A stretch of 64,000 nucleotides of DNA from Prionace glauca (Eukaryota; Chordata; Chondrichthyes; Carcharhiniformes; Carcharhinidae): NCBI GenBank assembly GCA_037974335.1, contig CM075760.1:25951197-26015196 (forward strand). Reading direction: 5' to 3'. Below the pieces are notes generated by a model that was not told the origin of the DNA, searched no databases, and worked only from the letters and a program-made list of their open reading frames with translations. Below, piece by piece: positions 20,572 through 31,219 of the stretch; the first letter of the stretch is position 1; every line of letters starts with the position of its first letter. The translations under genes and the position numbers were made by a program.

Positions 20572-21862
20572 TACATAGAACATAGAACATTACAGCACAA
20601 ACAGGCCCTTCGGCCCTCGAGTTGCGCCGATCACATCAACCCCACCAATCTATAGACCTATCTATAACCCCCAATCCCATTAAACCCCATATACTCATCC
20701 AGAAGTCTTTTAAAAGACCCCAGCGAGTTCGCCTCCACCACCGACGACGGCAGCCGATTCCATTCACTCACCACCCTCTGAGTGAAAAACTTACCCCTAA
20801 CATCACCTCTGTACTTCCCTCCCCGCACCTTAAATCTGTGTCCTCTCGTAGTGACCATTTCAACCCGGGGAAATAGCCTCTGAGAGTCCACCCTATCTAT
20901 TCCTCTCAACATTTTATAAACTTCTATCAGGTCGCCTCTCAACCTTCGCCTCTCCAGGGAAAAGAGTCCCAGCTCCCTCAACCTATCTTCATAAGGCATG
21001 CCTCCCAGTCCAGGCAACATCCTTGTAAATCTCCTCTGCACCCTTTCAATAGCTCCTACGTCTTTCCTATAGTGAGGCGACCAGAACTGCGCACAGTACT
21101 CCAAATGAGGCCTGACGAGGGTCCTGTAAAGTTGCAGCATTACCTCCTGACTCCTAAACTCAATCCCTCGATTAATGAAGGCCAGTACACCATACGCCTT
21201 CTTGACCACCTCCTCCACCTGCGAGGCTGATTTAAGAGTCCTGTGAACCCGGACCCCGAGATCCTTCTGCTCTTCAACGCTACTAAGACCCCTGCCCTTA
21301 ATAGTGTACTCGTTCATCACGTTAATTCTGCCGAAATGGACGACTACACATTTATCCGCGTTGAAGTCCATCTGCCACTTCTCCGCCCATTCCTGCATCC
21401 TATCTATGTCCTGCTGCAACTTTTGACATCCTTCCAGACCATCCACAACACCGCCGACCTTCGTGTCATCAGCGAACTTGCTAACCCATCCCTCCACTTC
21501 CTCATCCAGGTCATTTATGAAAATGACAAACAGCAAGGGTCCCAGAACAGATCCCTGGGGCACCCCACTGGTGTCTGACCTCCATTCCGAAAAAGACCCA
21601 TCCACAACCACTCTCTGCCTTCTGCAGGCAAGCCAGTTCTGGATCCACAAGGCCAAAGGCCCTTGGATCCCATGCCCTCTCACCTTCTCAAGAAGTCTTG
21701 CATGGGGGACCTTATCAATAGCCTTGCTGAAGTCCATGTACACTACGTCCACGGCACTTCCTTCGTCAATGTGTTCAGTCACATTATCGAAGAACTCGAT
21801 TATTATCGAAGAACTCAACTAGGCTCGTAAGGCACGACCTGCCCTTGACAAATGACCTGGTT
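20572..21862 (-). mobile_element. CR1-type LINE, 5'-truncated, RT open over 386 codons
   Basis: Minus-strand frame 21818-20658 with [56 protein letters not shown] and GIGGYR-stop. A local 20-base repeat (ATTATCGAAGAACTC at about 21783-21817) disturbs the 5' end of the frame, where CLTSLVEFF would be expected. The 3' tip has ACATAGAACATAGAACATTA. It sits between 3' UTR-like zinc-finger flank pieces (20560 and 21868). Confidence 0.93.
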
Positions 21863-21971
21863 GGAACTCAGAAAGGGTAATCTAGGGGAGGATCATACGG
21901 CAGGAAGAGAACTTCAGCCTGGACACAGTCCTCCAGGGTCACACTGAGAGGGACAAACAGCACTTTGGTCT
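21863..21971 (+). repeat. Duplicated zinc-finger flank
   Basis: GGGGAGGATCATACGGCAGG, then GAACTTCAGCCTGGACACAG, repeats 18235-18300. It marks the flank interrupted by the CR1 to its left. Confidence 0.6.
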
Positions 21972-22295
21972 TTCCATAAGACCATACGACATAGGAGTAG
22001 GATTAGGCCACTCGGCCCATTGAGGTTGCTCTGCCATTCAATCATGGCTGATACTTTTCTAATCCCCATTCTCCTGGCTTTTCCCCATAACCCCTGATCC
22101 TCTTATTAATCAAGAACCTATCCATCTCTGTCTTAAAGGCACTAAATTATGTGGCACCCACAGCCTCTATGCCAAAGAGATCCATAGATCCACCATTCTC
22201 TGGCTGAAGAAATGAGGGACATGGACAGGGTGCACAGGGAGCAGCTGTTCCCCCTAGTTGAACAGTCAGTTATGAGGGGACACAAGATAAGAGCA
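21972..22295. mobile_element. CR1 remnants (minus, then plus)
   Basis: 21972-22205 is a minus-strand CR1 3' part (GATTAGGCCACTCGGCCCAT; CCATTCAATCATGGCTGATA). 22206-22295 is a plus-strand C-terminal piece (MDRVHREQLFPLVEQSVMRG). Confidence 0.65.
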
Positions 22296-22400
22296 CAGTC
22301 AAGCTGGGGGGAAACCATGGAAATGTGGGGACTGTGGGAAGGAATTAATTTGTTCATCCGCCCCTCTCCCGAAACACAAGTGGGCCCACCCCCCACTTTA
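22296..22400 (+). pseudogene. Stray C2H2 finger fragment
   Basis: GGAAACCATGGAAATGTGGG, then GACTGTGGGAAGGAATTAAT, then TTGTTCATCCGCCCC and AAACACAAGTGGGCCCA match the first finger of the 18.9-kb pseudogene, including the C-rich part. One finger only. Confidence 0.65.
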
Positions 22401-22675
22401 TCTCATCTCTCTTCATTGACAGCAAACACCCCTGTGGGTTAATTCTGAGGTCTGTGAGAAATGTGTCGCAGCCGCTCTCTTCTGTGACTCTGGGTTCTTA
22501 GACATAGAACAGAAACTCCTTTACAATGTGTTTAGAGTCAGGGAGAACAACAGTGAATAATGGAAACTGGCTGTAAAATCAGATTGGTGTAAAACTGGGA
22601 TCTGTTCCTGACTGAGTAAAATGGCAGGTTTAGGTTTTAAAATGTTAATGTAACATTTCTGAATCTACCAAATGT
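22401..22675. other. No gene seen
   Basis: Linker sequence without recognised motifs. Confidence 0.35.
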
Positions 22676-22793
22676 AAGGTAATGGTAACAGAATCACACA
22701 TTACTATAATGCAGAAGAGGCCCTTTGGCCTATCGAGTCTGCATTAGTGCATGAAAGGCCCTGACCTGCTCACCTAATCCCACTTGGCAGCAC
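22676..22793 (+). repeat. Left copy of a 118-bp direct repeat flanking a CR1
   Basis: About 116 of 118 bases equal 23341-23458. The sequence itself is part of an older minus-strand CR1 (GGCCCTTTGGCCTATCGAGT). Confidence 0.85.
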
Positions 22794-22819
22794 ATTGAGA
22801 ATAGAATTCCCCCAATGGA

Positions 22820-23340
22820 GGGAATTTGGCCTTGGAGGGAGTGCAGAGGAGGTTTACTAGGCTGATACCAGAGTGGAGGGGGTTGAGCTATGAGGAGAGG
22901 CTGAATAAACTAGGCTTGTACTCATTAGAGTTTAGAAGAATGAGGGGAGATCTCATTGAGACGTATAAGATGACGAATGGGATGGATAGGATAGAGGTGG
23001 AGAGACTCTTCCCGCTCAGAAAGGACAGTCGGACTAGAGGGCACAGCCTCAAGATAAAGAGAGGGTGGTTTAGAACTGAGTTGAGGAGGAACTTCTTCAC
23101 TCAAAGGGTAGTGAAGCTCTGGAATTCTCTGCCCGTTGAGGTGGTGGAGGCTGCCTCGCTAAATATCTTTAAGACGCGGGTTGATGGGTTTTTGATAAGC
23201 GAAGGGATTAAGAGTTATGGGGAGAGGGCGGGAAAGTGGAACGGAGCCACGACAGATCAGCCATGATCTTATTGAATGGTGGGGCAGGCTCGAAGGGCTG
23301 GATGGCCTACTCCTGCTCCTATTTCTTATGTTATGTTCTT
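22820..23340 (+). mobile_element. CR1 3' segment between direct repeats
   Basis: Open for 146 codons: LEGVQRRFTRLIPEWRGLSY, then RMRGDLIETYKMTNGMDRIE, FFTQRVVKLWNSLPVEVVEA. Tail TCGAAGGGCTGGATGGCCTA, CTTATGTTATGTTCTT. Same subfamily as the 8.5-kb copy. Confidence 0.9.
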
Positions 23341-23716
23341 AAGGTAATGGTAACAGAATCACACATTACTATAGTGCAGAAGAGGCCCTTTGGCCTATCG
23401 AGTCTGCACTAGTGCATGAAAGGCCCTGACCTGCTCACCTAATCCCACTTGGCAGCACTTGGCCCATGTTATGAACGTTCTGGCATTGCCAAGTACTCAT
23501 CCAGGTACTTTTGGAAGGAATATGAGGCATCCTGCCTCCACCACCCTCCCAGGCAGTGCATTCCAGACCATCACCACCCTCTGGGCAAAGTTTTTCCTCA
23601 AATCTTCCAACCCCTCCACTTTTATCTTGTGTCCCCACATAACTGACTGTTCATCTAAGGGGAACAGCTGCTCACTATACGCCCTGTCCATGCCCCTCAT
23701 AATCTTGAACACATTA
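23341..23716 (-). mobile_element. Old CR1 3' remnant; starts with the right 118-bp repeat
   Basis: Minus-strand CR1 C-terminal region: MFKIMRGMDRAYSEQLFPLD, then FAQRVVMVWNALPGRVVEAG in reverse. Bases 23341-23458 are the second copy of the direct repeat. Confidence 0.75.
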
Positions 23717-23924
23717 AGTTACAATTCTATATAGAATCTTGAACCATTTCTCACCTTCCATTGACTTCAGTGTGATGGAAGCTGACTGTTGAAATATCAA
23801 CATATAAAATATATTTACAAATGATTGGACAGTTTCTTACATTTGGGATCATTCTTTGTTTTATGCACTTGAGGTGTTAGATAAGACTTTCTCATGTGAC
23901 TATCCAGCAGGAATATTAGTTTTA
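23717..23924. other. No gene seen
   Basis: AT-rich linker with nothing recognised. Confidence 0.35.
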
Positions 23925-24214
23925 AAGTTGTTTTTTATTAGTGTCACAAGTAGGCTTACATTAGCACTACGATGAAGTTACTGTGAAAATTACCTAGCTG
24001 CCACACTCCGGCACCTATTCAGGTACACTGAAGGAGAATTTAGCATAACGAATGCACCAAACCAGCACAAGGAAACCAGAGCATCCAGAGGAAACCCACA
24101 GAGGTATGGGGAGAACGTGCAGAATCAACACAGAGAGTGACCTAAACCAAGAATGGAACCCAGGTCCCTGGTGCTATGAGCAACAGGGCCAACTACTGTG
24201 CCACCATGCTAAGC
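23925..24214 (-). mobile_element. tRNA-derived SINE, near full length
   Basis: Minus-strand copy: complement of the tail (TTATTAGTGTCACAAGTAGG, GATGAAGTTACTGTGAAAAT) at the left and tRNA-like head (TGGCACAGTAGTTGGCCC on the minus strand) at the right. Confidence 0.75.
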
Positions 24215-24568
24215 AAAATCATTTGTGAAACACAAATGACTCTGATTTTAAGGTTCCCTGGTGCAATAAACTGATCAAGCTCTTCCCAGCTCACACCATT
24301 TCACACCCGCCTCTGTTAGATTTTAATGTGGTTGTCCACTGTAGAAAACTTGCATCTTTTAGCCATTTTGAATTCATACACCCACTTCTCCCCCACCCTA
24401 AAGAGATTGTCTTTGAATTCAGTCATTCCTGAATGATGAGGTTAGTTTCTCTCTAACCTGTCCTAAACCTTCTGTCGGTTCATTAATTGAAACCAGGGAC
24501 TCTCTCCCTTGTTTTAACCTGTCTGCACGGTTATTCCTTTAATTGAGCTTGTGAATTGTTTCATGCTC
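24215..24568. other. No gene seen
   Basis: Unique-looking AT-rich sequence. Confidence 0.35.
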
Positions 24569-24569
24569 C

Positions 24570-24952
24570 TACATATAAGATGATGAATGGGATGGAGAGG
24601 ATAGAGGTGGAGAGACTCTTCCCGCTCAGAAAGGACAGTAGGACTAGGGGCACAGCCTCAAGATAAAGGGGGGGTGGTTTAGAACGGAGTTGAGGAGGAA
24701 CTTCTTCACTCAAAGGGTGGTGAATCTCTGGAATTCTCTGCCCGTTGAAGTGGCGGAGGCTGTCTCGCTAAATATTTTTAAGACGCGGGTTGATGGGTTC
24801 TTGATAAGAGAAGGGATTAAGGGTTATGGGGAGAGGACAGGAATGTGGAACTGAGACACAACAGATCAGCCATGATCTTATTGAATGGCGGGGCAGGCTC
24901 GAAAGGCTGGATGGCCTACTCCTGCTCCTATTTCTTATGTTCTTATGTATCT
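24570..24952 (+). mobile_element. CR1 3' end segment
   Basis: Contains KMMNGMERIEVERLFPLRKD, FFTQRVVNLWNSLP with one frame change, then the tail CTGGATGGCCTACTCCTGCT and TTCTTATGTTCTTATG. Confidence 0.85.
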
Positions 24953-25079
24953 CAGTGACAAATGTTGATCTGTTTTCTCCACATCCACAGGGCTCCATCT
25001 GTTTAAAGTCACAAACAGAAAGGTCCAGTTTTTCTCCTGGAGTTTGACACAAAGCAGCTTTCACAATGATGCAGAGTTT

Positions 25080-25262
25080 CAGCCAATGAGGGAGATCCGG
25101 GCTCAGCCCCGCCTCTCATTCACTCTGATTGGTTGGACGACCAGGCACGCCAGTTCGGTCCTCCAGCCCCGCCCCCTCCTACTATTGGTCGGGTGCTGCC
25201 GTCAATCACAGCATGGGGAACATGCGCAGTGTGGATGAGCTTCGGACCATTCGCAGACGGTG
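25080..25262 (+). promoter_or_regulatory. CCAAT/GC-box promoter and first exon of the 28-kb zinc-finger gene
   Basis: Contains CCAAT motifs (AGCCAATGAGGG at 25080; inverted as TGATTGGTTGG near 25128 and CTATTGGTCGG near 25182) and GC boxes (AGCCCCGCCTC, GCCCCGCCCCC). A plausible untranslated first exon ends CGCAGACG|GTGAGT, with the donor GT at 25260-25261. This is a typical TATA-less promoter. The gene body follows at 28.0 kb. Confidence 0.6.
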
Positions 25263-25475
25263 AGTTTGCGGCGTGGCCGGAGAGATGGAGCTGGTGGGTG
25301 GATGGATGGGGAAGCTTCATAGGCACCCGTAATGGCTCTGCAAGCAGCATAGGGTGCTAAGGGTCACCGCATTTGTATCTCTGAGGCAGCAGCTGCTCCG
25401 CGCCTGTTCCTCGGTAACAGACCTGGGTTCGGGCAGCGGTGCGCATGCGCGGTGCTCCCTGCCAGCAGAAGGAGA
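25263..25475 (+). other. First-intron CpG-rich sequence
   Basis: CpG-containing sequence with GCGCATGCGCGG (NRF1-like palindrome) at about 25442. It could be a second promoter for the same gene. Confidence 0.35.
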
Positions 25476-25670
25476 GAAGATTGAGCAAGTCTATCCTGGA
25501 CTGACAGTGATGGACTTTGGAAACTCCTTTTACAGGGAGATAGAGGGGAGGATTTACACACAGAAAACCCAACCCCAAGAGAAATGTTTGTCTCTTCTGA
25601 CTTTCTGTCCTGGATTAACAGTGATTTTTGTTTTGTAATCTCTATTTACAGAATAAGACAATTGTAAAAT
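25476..25670 (+). other. Family leader exon region upstream of the zinc-finger gene
   Basis: GGACTGACAGTGATGGACTT, then a possible acceptor TCCTTTTACAG before GGAGATAGAGGGGAGG, shared with 18.64-18.80 kb. Second acceptor-like CTCTATTTACAG at about 25641. Confidence 0.4.
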
Positions 25671-25789
25671 TCAAACCGAAGATTCCAACATATCTGGCAG
25701 CCATTTTTTCTTTAGAATTTAAGTACCATCTGCTTGTGAATGTGAAAGGTCAAAGTTTGTATGTTCTGTCTGTTGGGAATGATTTCAGA

Positions 25790-25932
25790 TTTTTGGGCTG
25801 GCATAGTGGTTAGCAGTACTGCAACACGACGTCAGGGACTCGGGTTCGATTCCAGTCTCGGGTGATTGTGTGGAGGTTGCATGTTCTCCCCATATTTCCT
25901 CCCACAATCTAAAGATTTGCAGGTTAAGTGGG
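25790..25932 (+). mobile_element. SINE head fragment
   Basis: tRNA-like head (GGCATAGTGGTTAGCAGTAC, B box GGGTTCGATTCC), then GGAGGTTGCATGTTCTCCCC, cut off in the middle section. Confidence 0.65.
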
Positions 25933-25934
25933 TA

Positions 25935-26203
25935 GTCAATAACTGGTGTGAAGATCATTCCAGAAACTGTAGGTCAGTCAGTTCAATCTTGGTGATAGGG
26001 AAAATTCCTGAAATAATAATTGAGGAGAAATTTAATAGTCACCGGAGTAAATGTGGGTTAATAAGGAAAGCCGGCATGGAGTTGTTAAGGGAACTAACCT
26101 GCTTATGTTTTTTGATGAGGTTACAGACACCAGTGTTGAGGATAATGCTATTAATCTGGTGAACATGGACCGCCAAAAGGCATTAAAGACATTTTCGAAA
26201 AGA
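25935..26203 (+). mobile_element. Old CR1 RT remnant
   Basis: Pieces of the RT N-terminal part (NCRSVSSILVIGKIPEIIIE in one frame; VNMDRQKAL near 26160) with several breaks. It ends where the younger copy begins. Confidence 0.6.
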
Positions 26204-26204
26204 C

Positions 26205-27412
26205 ATTTTCAGAAGGCGTTTGACAAGGTACCTCACAAGAGGTTATTGCAGAAGGTAAGGGGGCATGGAGTTGGGAGTAGGGTGTTAGCGTGGGTAGAGG
26301 ATTGGCTGTCAAATAGGAGGCAGAGAGTGGGGGTCAATGGGTGCTATTCGGATTGGCGGTTGGTGATTAGTGGAGTGCCCCAGGGGTCGGTGCTGGGGCC
26401 TCAGCTATTTATCATTGATATAGATGATCTGGAGGAGGGAACCAGATCATCTATATCAATGTCGAAATATGGTGTCGAAATTTGCTGATGACACCAAGAT
26501 TGGTGGAACGGCAAATTGCGCGGAGGGTGTGGAGAGTCTGCAGAAGGATCTAGATAGGCTGGGCGAATGGGCCAGGAACTGGCAAATGGAATTTAATGTT
26601 GGCAAATGCGAGGTGGTCCACTTTGGTAGGAATAATGGTAGAAGGACTATTACTTACGTGGCGAAAAACTGCAGCAGGCGACGGTGCAGAGGGACCTCGG
26701 GGTCCTTGTGCATGAGTCGCAAAAACCCAGCCTGCAGGTGCAGCAGGTGGTCAGGAAGGCGAATGGGATGCTGGCCTTCATAGCGAGGGGGATTGAATAT
26801 AAAAGTAGAGAGGTCTTGCTGCAGCTGTATAGGGCATTGGTGAGTCCGCAGCTGGAGTACTGTGTGCAGTTATGGTCGCCGCACTTACGCAAGGATATTT
26901 TGGCCTTGGAGGGAGTGCAGAGGAGGTTTACTAGGCTGATGCCAGAGTTGAGGCGGTTGAGCTACGAGGAGAGGCTGAATAAACTAGGCTTGTACTCGTT
27001 AGAGTTTAGAAGAATGAGGGGAGATCTCATTGAGACATATAAGATGATGAATGGGATGGATAGGATAGAGGTGGAGAGACTCTTCCCGCTCAGAAAGGAC
27101 AGTAGGACTAGGGGGCACAGCCTCAAGATAAAGGGGAGGCGATTTAGAACGGAGTTGAGGAGGAACTTCTTCACTCAAAGGGTGGTGAATCTCTGGAATT
27201 CTCTGCCCGTTGAAGTGGTGGAGGCTGCCTCGCTAAATATTTTTAAGACGCGGGTTGATGGGTTTTTGATAAGAAAGGGGATTAAGGGTTATGGGGAGAG
27301 GGCGGGATGGTGGAACTGAGCCACGACAGATCAGCCATGATCTTATTGAATGGCGGGGCAGGCTCGAGGGGCTAGATGGCCTACTCCTGCTCCTATTTCT
27401 TATGTTCTTATT
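26205..27412 (+). mobile_element. CR1-type LINE, 5'-truncated, with a palindromic insertion
   Basis: It starts inside the RT at [20 protein letters not shown]. It continues with [14 protein letters not shown], then a 20-base inverted pair (26413-26432 and 26442-26461) that shifts the frame before [13 protein letters not shown] second frame change lies near 26640, where the reading moves from GRRTITYVAKNC to the frame with QRDLGVLVHESQKPSLQVQQ. The C-terminal domain is then open to GERAGWWN-stop at 27319. The tail ends TTCTTATGTTCTTA. Confidence 0.93.
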
Positions 27413-27956
27413 AAAAAAATTCCTGTACTAAAACTTAGGAACAAAATTATGACTCGTGGAATGAAAGGGACAGTAACAACATTGACACAACATTGTCCAC
27501 GGGACAGGAAACATATGAAATACTGGTTAATGGATGTTTGGGATTTCCTCAGGAGCTGGTGTTAACACCCTGCTCTTCCTCATATATACAAATGACCCAG
27601 ACCTTGGTGTTCAGGGACAGTTTTGAAATTTGTGGAGACAGTCTTCTGTAGGCCCAGACCGTGTGGCAGGTTCCCTTTCCCCAAAGAATATTACTGAATA
27701 AGTTGTGTTTTTACAACAATCCAACAGTTTTCATTGCCACTTTTTCCCAGTGACGGACGTAAATATGACCAGATTAATTCAGCTCAGTTTCACAAACTGC
27801 CTGTGTTTTTATGAGTTCTCTCTCTCTCCTTTTTTTTCTGTTTTGAAACAGTTATACAGGGTTTTAGAAGAGCAGGTTTTGCAGTTGGGAAACTGAAATG
27901 AAACATCACATGAGAATCTGGTGGAGTTTTCCAATTTATTGTAACTTGAATATCAT
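27413..27956 (+). other. Intron upstream of the zinc-finger coding exon
   Basis: Mostly unique sequence. A pyrimidine-rich tract (27818-27842) leads to the acceptor TTGAAACAG at about 27850, just before the leader of the coding exon. The part from 27470 to 27660 has a faint CR1-like look (GGGACAGGAAACATATGAAA). Confidence 0.4.
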
Positions 27957-27968
27957 TTGATTTTGAAC

Positions 27969-28715
27969 ATGGAAGAAGAAAATATCATTTACAATGGGGA
28001 GAAACCGTACACATGCTCTTTGTGTGGACAAGGCTTCAGCCAATCATCTGCCCTGTTGAAACACAAATGCAGTCAATCCAGGAAGAAACCGTGGAAATGC
28101 AGTGATTGTGGGAAGGGATTCAAATCCCCATCTGGCCTGGAAAGTCATTGGCTCAGTCACACTGGGGAGAAACCGTTCACTTGCTTCGAGTGTGGAAAGG
28201 GATTCACTCGTCAATCCTACCTTCTGATACATCAGCGACTTCACACTGGGGAAAGGCCGTTCACCTGTTCTGTGTGTGGGAAGGGATTCATTCAGTCATC
28301 CACCCTATTGAATCACCAGCGAGTTCACACTGAGGAGAGACCATTTAAATGCTCAGACTGTGGGAAGTGTTACAAATGTTCTGGGGAACTGATGCGCCAT
28401 CAACGTACTCACAGCAATGAGAGGCCATTCACCTGTTCCATGTGTGGGAAAGGATTTACTCAGCAATACAAACTGCAGACGCACCAGCGAGTTCACACTG
28501 ATGAGAGACCTTTTACATGTCCAGACTGTGGAAAGCGCTTTAAAAGTTCCCAGGATTTGATGCAGCATCAACTTGTTCACACTGATGAGAGACCGTTCAG
28601 ATGCTCTCACTGTGGGTCTGCATTCAAGCGATCGTCTCATCTCACTGTACACCAGCAAATTCACACTGGGGAGAGGCTGTTCACCAGCTCTGAGTGTGGT
28701 AAGGGATTTACTTAG
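27969..28715 (+). CDS. C2H2 zinc-finger protein, eight fingers, shortened by a stop
   Basis: The ATG at 27969 ([20 protein letters not shown]) opens a 248-codon frame. The first finger has an altered histidine pair (LLKHKCSQS). Seven canonical fingers follow: [49 protein letters not shown] helices, joined by TGE(K/R)PF, TEERPF, SNERPF and TDERPF linkers. The ninth finger has lost its first cysteine (FTSSEC) and ends at TAG 28713-28715, one C-to-T change from the CAG seen at this site in sister fingers (GFTQSS). An upstream acceptor at about 27850 and a promoter at 25.1 kb complete a plausible gene. The product would be a nuclear DNA-binding protein lacking its last three fingers. Confidence 0.85.
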   Translation: MEEENIIYNGEKPYTCSLCGQGFSQSSALLKHKCSQSRKKPWKCSDCGKGFKSPSGLESHWLSHTGEKPFTCFECGKGFTRQSYLLIHQRLHTGERPFTCSVCGKGFIQSSTLLNHQRVHTEERPFKCSDCGKCYKCSGELMRHQRTHSNERPFTCSMCGKGFTQQYKLQTHQRVHTDERPFTCPDCGKRFKSSQDLMQHQLVHTDERPFRCSHCGSAFKRSSHLTVHQQIHTGERLFTSSECGKGFT

Positions 28716-29005
28716 TCATCCATCCTTCTCTCACACCAGTGTGTTCAAACTGGGGGGAGACCATCCATCTGCTCTGAGTGTGGGAAGGGATTCCCTTCCT
28801 CATCCAGACTTCTGATGCACCAGCACGTTCACAGTGGGGAGAGACCGTTCACCTGCTGTGTGTCTGGGAAGGGATTCACTCAGTCATCGAATCTGCTGAG
28901 ACACCAGCGAGTTCACACTGGGGAGAATGTGCTGATTGTGGAAAGGGATTTGCTTATTTTTCTGTACTGATGAGACACCAACAAGCTCACAAGCAATTAC
29001 AATGA
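28716..29005 (+). pseudogene. Former C-terminal fingers after the stop
   Basis: The frame continues past the stop with finger relics: [20 protein letters not shown], then a finger with the second cysteine changed (TCCVSGKGF), then a ~12-base loss near 28926 that shifts to [20 protein letters not shown]. Untranslated in the shortened gene, which shows the parent had at least eleven fingers. Confidence 0.75.
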
Positions 29006-29288
29006 TTGGATTTTGCAGTCAATGACATCCAGGATTATGTTTGTTGAGGTCTGTTGGTTGATGTTAAAAAGCTCCAGCCAGTTAGTTGGGTGAATATTGT
29101 GGATAAAAGTCAAATAAATCAGTTTTATATTACCATTTTTATATTGAACAGACTGTGTTGCATCTATTTATTGTCTGTAACTCACTTTGGATCCATCTGA
29201 AGGGCTCTTCCTCTCCCCTGTCTTCTCCATCCTCACCTCCAACAACAAGTGTCAGGAGCACATGGAGCTTTTTTGTCACTAAGAGCGA
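29006..29288 (+). other. 3' UTR of the zinc-finger gene
   Basis: Family-type 3' UTR with AATAAA at 29113-29118 in AGTCAAATAAATC. Conserved with 20131-20290, including GGATCCATCTGAAGGGCT-like text further on. Confidence 0.55.
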
Positions 29289-29289
29289 G

Positions 29290-29642
29290 GGGAGGTGATG
29301 GCCTTGTGGTATTAACACTAGATGCTTAATCCAGAAACTCAGCTAATGTTCTGGGGACCCAGGTTTGAATCCTGTCAGGATTCAATTTGGTGAAATTTGG
29401 ATTCAATAAAAAAAATCTGGAATTAAGAATTTACTGAAGATCGTGAAACAATTGTCGCAAAAATCCATCTGGTTCAATGATGTCCTTTAGGGAAGGAAAT
29501 CTACCTTCCTTGCCTGATCTGGCCTACATGGGACTCCAGAGCCACAGCAATATGGTTGATTCTAAAATGGCCGAGCAAACCACTCAGTTGTTCAAGAAGG
29601 CAGCTCACCACCAGCTACTCAAGGGCAACTTGCAATAAATGC
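29290..29642 (+). mobile_element. Second-family tRNA-derived SINE, near full length
   Basis: tRNA-like head (GATGGCCTTGTGGTATTAAC, B-box-like GGTTTGAATCC), body GTGAAATTTGGATTCAATAA, then TCTGGAATTAAGAATTTACT and GATGTCCTTTAGGGAAGGAA, tail GCAATAAATGCTGGCCATGC. A sister copy is at 33.93-34.27 kb. Confidence 0.8.
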
Positions 29643-30579
29643 TGGCCATGCAACAACACCCATGTGCCACAAATGAAAAATGAATAAAAAGCTGCCTCCA
29701 TTATTTCCCTTCCTCCCATGAGCCCATTCTTGACCCCAGTGTTTTTGTTCCCCTCCTGCCCATCATCTCTCATTACCACTTCCAAAATCCCTGTCGTCTC
29801 CCAAATCTCCGCCCATATGTCCTGAAATTCCCTGTGTGAATCTCTCTGTATTAAACCAGCTCTTACCAACTCTCAAATTACTGTGTGACTAAGACAGAGG
29901 TAAGTTTTCTGTCACTGTCCTTCTCAGCCAATCTGCAGTTATTGACACCATTGACAAAACCATCTTCCTCCAGTGCCTGTCCATTGTTGTCCAGCTGGGT
30001 GGGACTGCACACTTTGGATTCATTTCTTATCTGATTGTAGTCAGAGAATCACCAGCAGCCATTGTGATTATTGCAGACAGAGACCAAAGTAAAATAGGAA
30101 CAGAGACTATGAGAGTGAATGGGATGGAGGTTCGTAAACTGAGACAAAGAGAAACAGATTGAGACAGAAAATGGGGTCAACATTGTTCCAAAGAGAAGAG
30201 ATGAATTCTTTTCAAACCTTCGTGATCATTATAACTTACAATTTCTGTAAAATATCTTGAGTGAATGTAACAAGGCCTGGAAATGAGATTCTGAAGCTCC
30301 CTCCCTAACTGTCCAGATTAAAGGTGTTTGTTAAGATCTGCCTCTCCAAACAAGGTTTTGGCCATCCATCCTAATATTTTGCTCTGTGACCCAGTAATTC
30401 TATCTCCAGATCTATCAGTAATGGACTTGCTGCATCTGGAACAAAACTATTTTCATCACTAAGGCTCCGCTGTGATGTAATACTCTCTATGACATCATCT
30501 CAGCAAGACTCGATGACATCATCAGAGTCCATTGTTTCTGAATGATCCAATCAATAACAACAGGGGGATTAGCAGAGTA
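29643..30579. other. No gene seen
   Basis: Intergenic sequence. Around 29690-29880 and 29900-30080 nothing matches the families in this window. No tRNA, finger or RT motif. Confidence 0.35.
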
Positions 30580-30695
30580 AATGCATGTGCTCATAGGTTT
30601 AGGGGATATGCCTGAGAAAGATGCTCTATCGCAGGGACAGTACATGCTGAATGGGTCAAATGGCCTCCTTCTGCACTGTAAAGACTCTATGATTA
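30580..30695 (+). mobile_element. SINE tail fragment
   Basis: GAATGGGTCAAATGGCCTCC, then TTCTGCACTGTAAAGACTCT ATGA: the tail shared by CR1 and SINE copies. Confidence 0.55.
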
Positions 30696-31219
30696 GTGAA
30701 TTATGGGCAACAACTTTTGAATAGAGGGGTTTCTGGGGCACAGAGCATTGTGGGAATTGTGACTGCCATTAGTCAGTGCCTGATCCTAAATGTTTCATTG
30801 TAAACTGAGGGCAAGACAGAACCCTGAGCCCTCAATTCCGTTTGTCACTCCACAAAGGCTGCCTGACATGCTGATTATTTCCAGGGTTTATTCTCTTTAT
30901 TTCAGATTCAATCTGTACAGAGTTTTGTTTCTGTTTTATTGTTCTGAGATGAGAGACACAGGCTGTCTAGTTAGGAGCAGGTTTGAATCGGGCTGCATGT
31001 TGGATGCAGAACTCGTTCCTAGCCTCCTTTGTGGGTCTTTTTTATTGTTGCTTCAGTCTGAATTCTACTTATAACCTGTCTCTGAGTTCTCTCTCAATCC
31101 CCTTTTTTCCCTGTTTCAACTCAATTTCATAGGAGACAATTTGATGTCAGGAAACTGTAAATAAATATCACATCAGAATCTGACAGAGTCACTCAATTTA
31201 TCGTAACTGAATTCTGAAC
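30696..31219 (+). other. Leader and intron of a zinc-finger relic
   Basis: A dispersed-repeat piece near 30860-30910. An acceptor-like CAATTTCATAG at about 31131 is followed by GAGACAATTTGATGTCAGGA, parallel to the leader of the 28-kb gene. Confidence 0.4.

Noticed and set aside
25133-25638. Small proteins of 75-94 codons over the promoter region
   Set aside because: The region has CCAAT and GC boxes and a splice donor; the frames have no recognised domain and cross likely intron borders.
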